The notes below the pieces were generated by a model, which saw nothing but the letters and a program-made list of their open reading frames with translations, was not told the origin of the DNA and searched no databases. A DNA stretch of 64,000 nt from a virus, in the IMG/VR virus record IMGVR_UViG_3300032278_002257, positions 1 through 64,000 of that record. One strand, 5' to 3'. The position numbers and the translations under genes were made by a program. How positions within the stretch are numbered: the first letter of the stretch is position 1; the number at the start of each line of letters is the position of its first letter. Of this stretch, positions 60,991 to 64,000 are shown in pieces.

Positions 60991-61480
60991 AGAAACAGCA
61001 GATATTCTTTGTGAACCGTTAGTTCCCTTTGATTGGAATAATCCACAACAAGATCCTGAAGAATTATCAAATATATTAATAGAAAATATGAGAGAGCACG
61101 AAGGGATTGGATTAACTAGTAATCAAATAGGACTCAATTTATCTGCATTTGCCATGATTTGGGATAGTAAACCAATTGTTGTTTTTAATCCTGAAATTAT
61201 AGAATACAGTGAAGAAACTACGTATTTTAGAGAATTATGTCTTTCATATCCTGGGTTGGAGATAGCAATAAGAAGATCAGAATCTATAAAGGCACAATTT
61301 GAAGTTTCAGATGGATCTACAAAGGGGGCGGTTTTTAATGGTCTTTCTTCTAGAATATTTCAACATGAAATGGAACATGTGAGGGGCAGAGAATATTTTT
61401 GGGAAGTTTCTAATTTTATTTTAAAACAAGCAATGAAAAAGCGTAAACATAATTTAAAAAAAATGAGGAGAGATGTCTAA
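60968..61480 (+). CDS. def: Peptide deformylase
   Basis: The 170-residue protein carries all three deformylase motifs with small changes: EGIGLTSNQIG (GxGLAANQ), RELCLSYPG (EGCLS) and FQHEMEHVRG (QHExDH). The Cys and two His bind the metal. It removes the formyl group from nascent proteins; phage versions are common in marine T4-like viruses and are thought to speed maturation of viral or host membrane proteins. It overlaps gene 46 and the next small gene. Confidence 0.9.
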   Translation: MRILPLVEETADILCEPLVPFDWNNPQQDPEELSNILIENMREHEGIGLTSNQIGLNLSAFAMIWDSKPIVVFNPEIIEYSEETTYFRELCLSYPGLEIAIRRSESIKAQFEVSDGSTKGAVFNGLSSRIFQHEMEHVRGREYFWEVSNFILKQAMKKRKHNLKKMRRDV

Positions 61481-61673
61481 ATCAAAAATTGACAAAAGGC
61501 AATTTCACAAAAAACAAAGAATGAATAATGTATTGCGTCACTTACCTTTTTTTAACAGAGAAGAAGATGAGGATTGGGAAGACGCAATATCAGATATATA
61601 TGAAGAAAACTCAAACAATTACACAACAATGAGGTCAAATGGAGAATCTACAGGAAGAGAACAAGATTATTGA
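61473..61673 (+). CDS. Small hypothetical protein
   Basis: The 66-residue protein has a basic N-terminus (SKSKIDKRQFHKKQRMNN) and an acidic C-terminal half (FFNREEDEDWEDAISDI). It is not recognised. It overlaps the deformylase gene by 8 bases and the following small gene by 35 bases, and the tight packing supports a real gene. Confidence 0.5.
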   Translation: MSKSKIDKRQFHKKQRMNNVLRHLPFFNREEDEDWEDAISDIYEENSNNYTTMRSNGESTGREQDY

Positions 61674-61863
61674 ATTAAAATTCTCTTTAGAAAATAACTG
61701 GAAATGGATGGCTAAAGATGAAGACGGGTCTGTTACAGTTTTTAATAAAAAACCAAATTTAATAGATGGGGTTTGGGATAGTTTAGGAGAGTTTAAAGTT
61801 CTCACTCATCCCAATTCAGGATCACTGTTAGCTAATTGGGAAGATTCACTCATACCAATTTAG
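61639..61863 (+). CDS. Small hypothetical protein
   Basis: The 74-residue protein reads MENLQEENKIIELKFSLENNW then KWMAKDEDGSVTVFNKKP and FKVLTHPNSGSLLANWEDS. It looks like one small beta domain with no recognised motif. Its TAG stop supplies the first G of the tRNA that follows. AGGTCAAATGG precedes the start. Confidence 0.5.
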   Translation: MENLQEENKIIELKFSLENNWKWMAKDEDGSVTVFNKKPNLIDGVWDSLGEFKVLTHPNSGSLLANWEDSLIPI

Positions 61864-61938
61864 GGGCTGTAGCTCAACTGGGAGAGCGCATCCCTTGCAC
61901 GGATGAGGTAGCAGGTTCGATCCCTGTCAGCTCCACCA
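61863..61938 (+). tRNA. tRNA-Ala (anticodon TGC)
   Basis: A 76-base cloverleaf: acceptor GGGGCTG pairs with CAGCTCC, D-stem GCTC to GAGC, anticodon loop CTTGCAC (TGC), T-arm with GGTTCGATCC, and an encoded CCA end. The G3-T70 pair, the main identity element of tRNA-Ala, is present. The first base is shared with the stop codon of the preceding gene. It reads GCA and, by wobble, other Ala codons, which are frequent in the virion genes. Confidence 0.95.
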
Positions 61939-61944
61939 TATATT

Positions 61945-62730
61945 ATGTTATTAAAACAATTACACAAAATAACTGCATCTGAATTTGTCGCAGATAGACA
62001 TTATTCTGCAGTAATGCCAAGACTTACAAAATATTTTCTTGGATGTTTTGTTGAAGAAGAATTAGTAGGTGTGATCACATTTGGTTGGGGCACAAGACCA
62101 AAACATACAATTCAAGCATTATTTCCAGAATTGAACACAAAAGATTATTATGAAATTGGTAAAATGTGTATGGATGATTCTATGCCTAAAAATAGTGAAT
62201 CACAAATGTTGTCAATGGCAGTTAAGTGGTTAAGAGAAAATACAGATATCAAATATCTTTTTACATGGGCAGATGGAATCGTAGGTAAGCCAGGATATGT
62301 GTATCAGGCTGCAAACTTTCTGTATGGTGGATTTTCTATAACAGATACCTATGTTACTGAAACTGGCGAGAAAGTACATCCAAGAACTCTACAAGGAATT
62401 CTACCAAATAAAGAAGGTTTGAAGTATGGTCATAGACCCAATTTTGAACAATTGAGGGATTTGAAATTGAGTAGAGTTAAAGGAAAGCAATTCAGATACA
62501 TTTATCCTATGACTAAGAAAGATAGAAAATATTTGAAAAAATCAACAGTTGTGTGGGGATTGAATCATCCTAAACATACAGATTTGGAATGGACAGTAAA
62601 ACTTCCTGGTGAAACAAAATATGCAAAGACTCAAACAATGCCATTTGATTTAACAAAAGAATTAGAATATAATAAGAAAAATATAGCTAAATATAGAAGC
62701 GAATCAAATTTAAATAAATTTTTTAAATGA
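61945..62730 (+). CDS. Mom-like DNA-modification protein (GNAT-type)
   Basis: The 261-residue protein resembles the Mom family: an early HYS (ADRHYSAVM), a FLGCFVEEELVGVITFGWG hairpin, then YEIGKMCMDDSMPKNSESQMLSMAVKWL, LFTWADGIVGKPGYVYQAANFLYGG. These match the family's L-x-R-x-x-V-x-x-x-x-P-x-N-x-x-S and aD...G-x-x-YQAxNF patterns. Phage Mu Mom modifies adenine to protect DNA from restriction. The C-terminal 80 residues are basic and could bind DNA. It follows the tRNA by 6 bases. Confidence 0.65.
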   Translation: MLLKQLHKITASEFVADRHYSAVMPRLTKYFLGCFVEEELVGVITFGWGTRPKHTIQALFPELNTKDYYEIGKMCMDDSMPKNSESQMLSMAVKWLRENTDIKYLFTWADGIVGKPGYVYQAANFLYGGFSITDTYVTETGEKVHPRTLQGILPNKEGLKYGHRPNFEQLRDLKLSRVKGKQFRYIYPMTKKDRKYLKKSTVVWGLNHPKHTDLEWTVKLPGETKYAKTQTMPFDLTKELEYNKKNIAKYRSESNLNKFFK

Positions 62731-63203
62731 TGCATGATGTAAAAGAATATATCTTAAAGTGGATAGAAGAATTTGTTAGCGTTAATAATAGTGGATTAAA
62801 TAACTGGCCACCTTGTCCATATGCTAGACAGGCTGTGATTGATAATAAAATTGTATGGTGTGAATTTGATACGAATTTGTTGGACAATTTGTGTTCATTA
62901 GAATGGGATAATAATTATGATTTGTGTATTATACATACACCAAATGTTACTAGTGATTATTTGAGTGAACAAGTTAAGCTTGCAAATTCTTTTTTAATGC
63001 CGAAAGACATTGTTTGTCTGGAAGACCATCCTGATGATATTGAAGAAATAAATGGGGTTGTAATGAACAATGGCAAATACCCTTTAGTTTTTAAGCAAAA
63101 ATTAAGTAACATACAAATGTTTAGTGAGAGTTTAAAACGTAAAGGATATTATGATGTTTGGAGTGAACAAAATCTAGAAGATGTAGTTAATTGGCGTCAA
63201 TAG
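62727..63203 (+). CDS. Hypothetical protein with PPCPYA motif
   Basis: The 158-residue protein is conserved-looking but not assigned. It has NNWPPCPYARQAVI near residue 27, a segment I recall from hypothetical proteins of marine phages and some bacteria, then alpha/beta segments YDLCIIHTPN and KDIVCLEDHPDD. No catalytic motif is evident. It overlaps the Mom-like gene by 4 bases and converges with the minus-strand GNAT-like gene (17-base overlap). Confidence 0.55.
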   Translation: MMHDVKEYILKWIEEFVSVNNSGLNNWPPCPYARQAVIDNKIVWCEFDTNLLDNLCSLEWDNNYDLCIIHTPNVTSDYLSEQVKLANSFLMPKDIVCLEDHPDDIEEINGVVMNNGKYPLVFKQKLSNIQMFSESLKRKGYYDVWSEQNLEDVVNWRQ

Positions 63204-63645
63204 GACCTAATGCTTCAAATCCATCTATTCGATGTTTGTATGTATCATCTTCGCCCAAGTAAAGATATTCATATCCTTTTGATTTATAAAATGCACATTC
63301 ATGTTTGAGACTTTTAATACCTAAACTTAATTTTGGATTTTCATAGTTCCATGCAAATTGATTACATTCAACATTTTTATTATTAAGCATGTATAGATAT
63401 GAAAAGGCAACCAAATTGGTATTATCAAAGTATCCTATTATTTGTACATGATCATGTAACAATTCTTCCGCAAAAAGGGGCATGACACTTTTAAAGTTTT
63501 TATATTTACAGTAGGTATTGTATATCTCTAAGATTTGATTTGTTGGAACGGGATTTAAGATTTGTGCGGATTCATATAATGAATAATTAGTTTTACTTAA
63601 ATTAATCCTACAAAAATAATAATCGATTTTTTGACGAAAGTACAT
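63187..63645 (-). CDS. GNAT/aminoacyl-transferase-like protein
   Basis: The 152-residue protein has the pattern of the acyl-transferase part of arginyl/leucyl-tRNA-protein transferases and related GNATs: VQIIGYFDNTNLVAFSYL, then FAWNYENPKLSLGIKSLKHECAFYKSKGYEYLYLGEDDTYKHR. The acetyl-CoA loop is not canonical. It could modify protein N-termini or small molecules. It is the only minus-strand gene in this part and its upstream region is very AT-rich. Confidence 0.5.
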   Translation of the reverse strand: MYFRQKIDYYFCRINLSKTNYSLYESAQILNPVPTNQILEIYNTYCKYKNFKSVMPLFAEELLHDHVQIIGYFDNTNLVAFSYLYMLNNKNVECNQFAWNYENPKLSLGIKSLKHECAFYKSKGYEYLYLGEDDTYKHRIDGFEALGPIDAN

Positions 63646-63665
63646 AATAAAATAATATATAATAT

Positions 63666-63989
63666 ATGGATGTTTACACTATTTATGCTGATCATATCGA
63701 AGACATTGATGCAAAGTCTTTTGTTTCGAAAATGAAAGTGTTTCTTGACACATTAGTAAAACAAGAAAAGTTAGTTACATATAGAATTACGAGAATGAAG
63801 TTGGGGTTTCGTAGTATGGACTTACCTGAATTTCGTATTGATATGGAATTTAATAACCTACAACAATTAGATGATGCAATGACAAATATATTAAATGATG
63901 TTGATAACATTGAGCACAGTCATGTAGGATTTAATAAGTATGTAGATGTAGAAACTATACAACATTTTTTATATAGGGATTATCCATGA
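63666..63989 (+). CDS. DUF6614-like small protein
   Basis: The 107-residue protein has an N-terminal strand MDVYTIYADH, a helix FVSKMKVFLDTLV, TYRITRMKLGFRSMDLPEFRIDMEF and LQQLDDAMTNI, then HVGFNKYVD and FLYRDYP. This set of segments corresponds to what I recall of the DUF6614 family, a small ferredoxin-like fold of unknown role. The identification is from memory. It overlaps the next, truncated gene by 4 bases. Confidence 0.5.
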   Translation: MDVYTIYADHIEDIDAKSFVSKMKVFLDTLVKQEKLVTYRITRMKLGFRSMDLPEFRIDMEFNNLQQLDDAMTNILNDVDNIEHSHVGFNKYVDVETIQHFLYRDYP

Positions 63990-64000
63990 ATAAAGTTAAT
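63986..64000 (+). CDS. Start of a further gene cut by the window end
   Basis: An ATG overlaps the TGA of the preceding gene (ATGA) and opens a frame reading MNKVN to the last base. The overlap type is the usual one in this genome. Nothing more can be said about it. Confidence 0.3.

Noticed and set aside
61863-61938. tRNA as a phage integration (att) site
   Set aside because: No integrase gene and no repeated tRNA 3' end were seen, and T4-like phages do not integrate.
63631-63663. TTGACG with several TATAAT-like hexamers before the gene at 63666
   Set aside because: Spacings are 16 or 21 bases with weak hexamers in an extremely AT-rich stretch, and the start site would coincide with the ATG; not convincing.
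1-64000. CRISPR arrays, insertion sequences or rRNA genes
   Set aside because: No regular direct repeats with spacers, no transposase-like frames and no rRNA segments were seen on reading.

Overview
The window is part of an AT-rich, densely packed dsDNA phage genome of the T4-like (Straboviridae-related) marine myovirus type. The diagnosis rests on a near-syntenic T4 morphogenesis run (neck gp13, gp14, gp15, terminase gp16 and gp17, sheath gp18, tube gp19, portal gp20, gp67/68-like core proteins, protease gp21, scaffold gp22, capsid gp23). This is followed by the T4 recombination and late-transcription genes uvsY, uvsW, 55, 47 and 46. Late-promoter octamers close to TATAAATA precede many late genes. 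No photosystem genes are seen. The solute-binding and transporter genes resemble those of marine alphaproteobacteria, so a pelagiphage-like host range (SAR11 or a relative) is my inference, not a proven assignment.

Layout. (1) 1-3.3 kb: end of an oxygenase-like gene, then a minus-strand block of two glycosyltransferase-like and two methyltransferase-like genes. (2) 3.3-27.3 kb: one very long plus-strand operon of overlapping genes. It holds about nine radical SAM modules, most with an N-terminal twitch-like Cys domain, one fused to an aminotransferase-like domain and two in tandem inside a 1412-residue protein. Also present are five 2OG-Fe(II) oxygenase-like proteins, a QueC-like PP-loop enzyme, two ANL adenylating enzymes, GNAT-, SGNH- and glycosyltransferase-like domains and methyltransferases. 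(3) 27.3-30.7 kb: two paralogous small proteins and a TctA/TctC-like transporter pair. (4) 30.7-31.9 kb: minus-strand methyltransferase and sugar-nucleotide epimerase. (5) 31.9-34.8 kb: gp13-gp16. (6) 34.8-43.0 kb: an insertion between gp16 and gp17. It holds small membrane proteins, a membrane-anchored protein with a c-type haem motif, an AapJ-like amino-acid binding protein, a PycTM-like membrane protein, putative capsid-targeted proteins including a kinase/HAD phosphatase, a SleB-like cell-wall hydrolase and fibre-like virion proteins. (7) 43.0-55.3 kb: gp17 to gp23 plus four tube-like proteins. (8) 55.4-61.5 kb: recombination, sigma factor and deformylase genes. (9) 61.5-64 kb: small genes, tRNA-Ala(UGC), a Mom-like modification protein and acetyltransferase-like genes.

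The long radical SAM operon looks like a phage-borne modification or biosynthesis pathway with no assigned product. It combines carbon-centred radical chemistry, hydroxylation, adenylation, methylation, acetylation and glycosylation, and is the best candidate for an undescribed system. The gp16-gp17 insertion is a second candidate: a membrane, energy and nutrient-uptake module beside proteins that carry T4-style capsid-targeting N-termini.

All function calls are from reading motifs by eye; no database search was possible.
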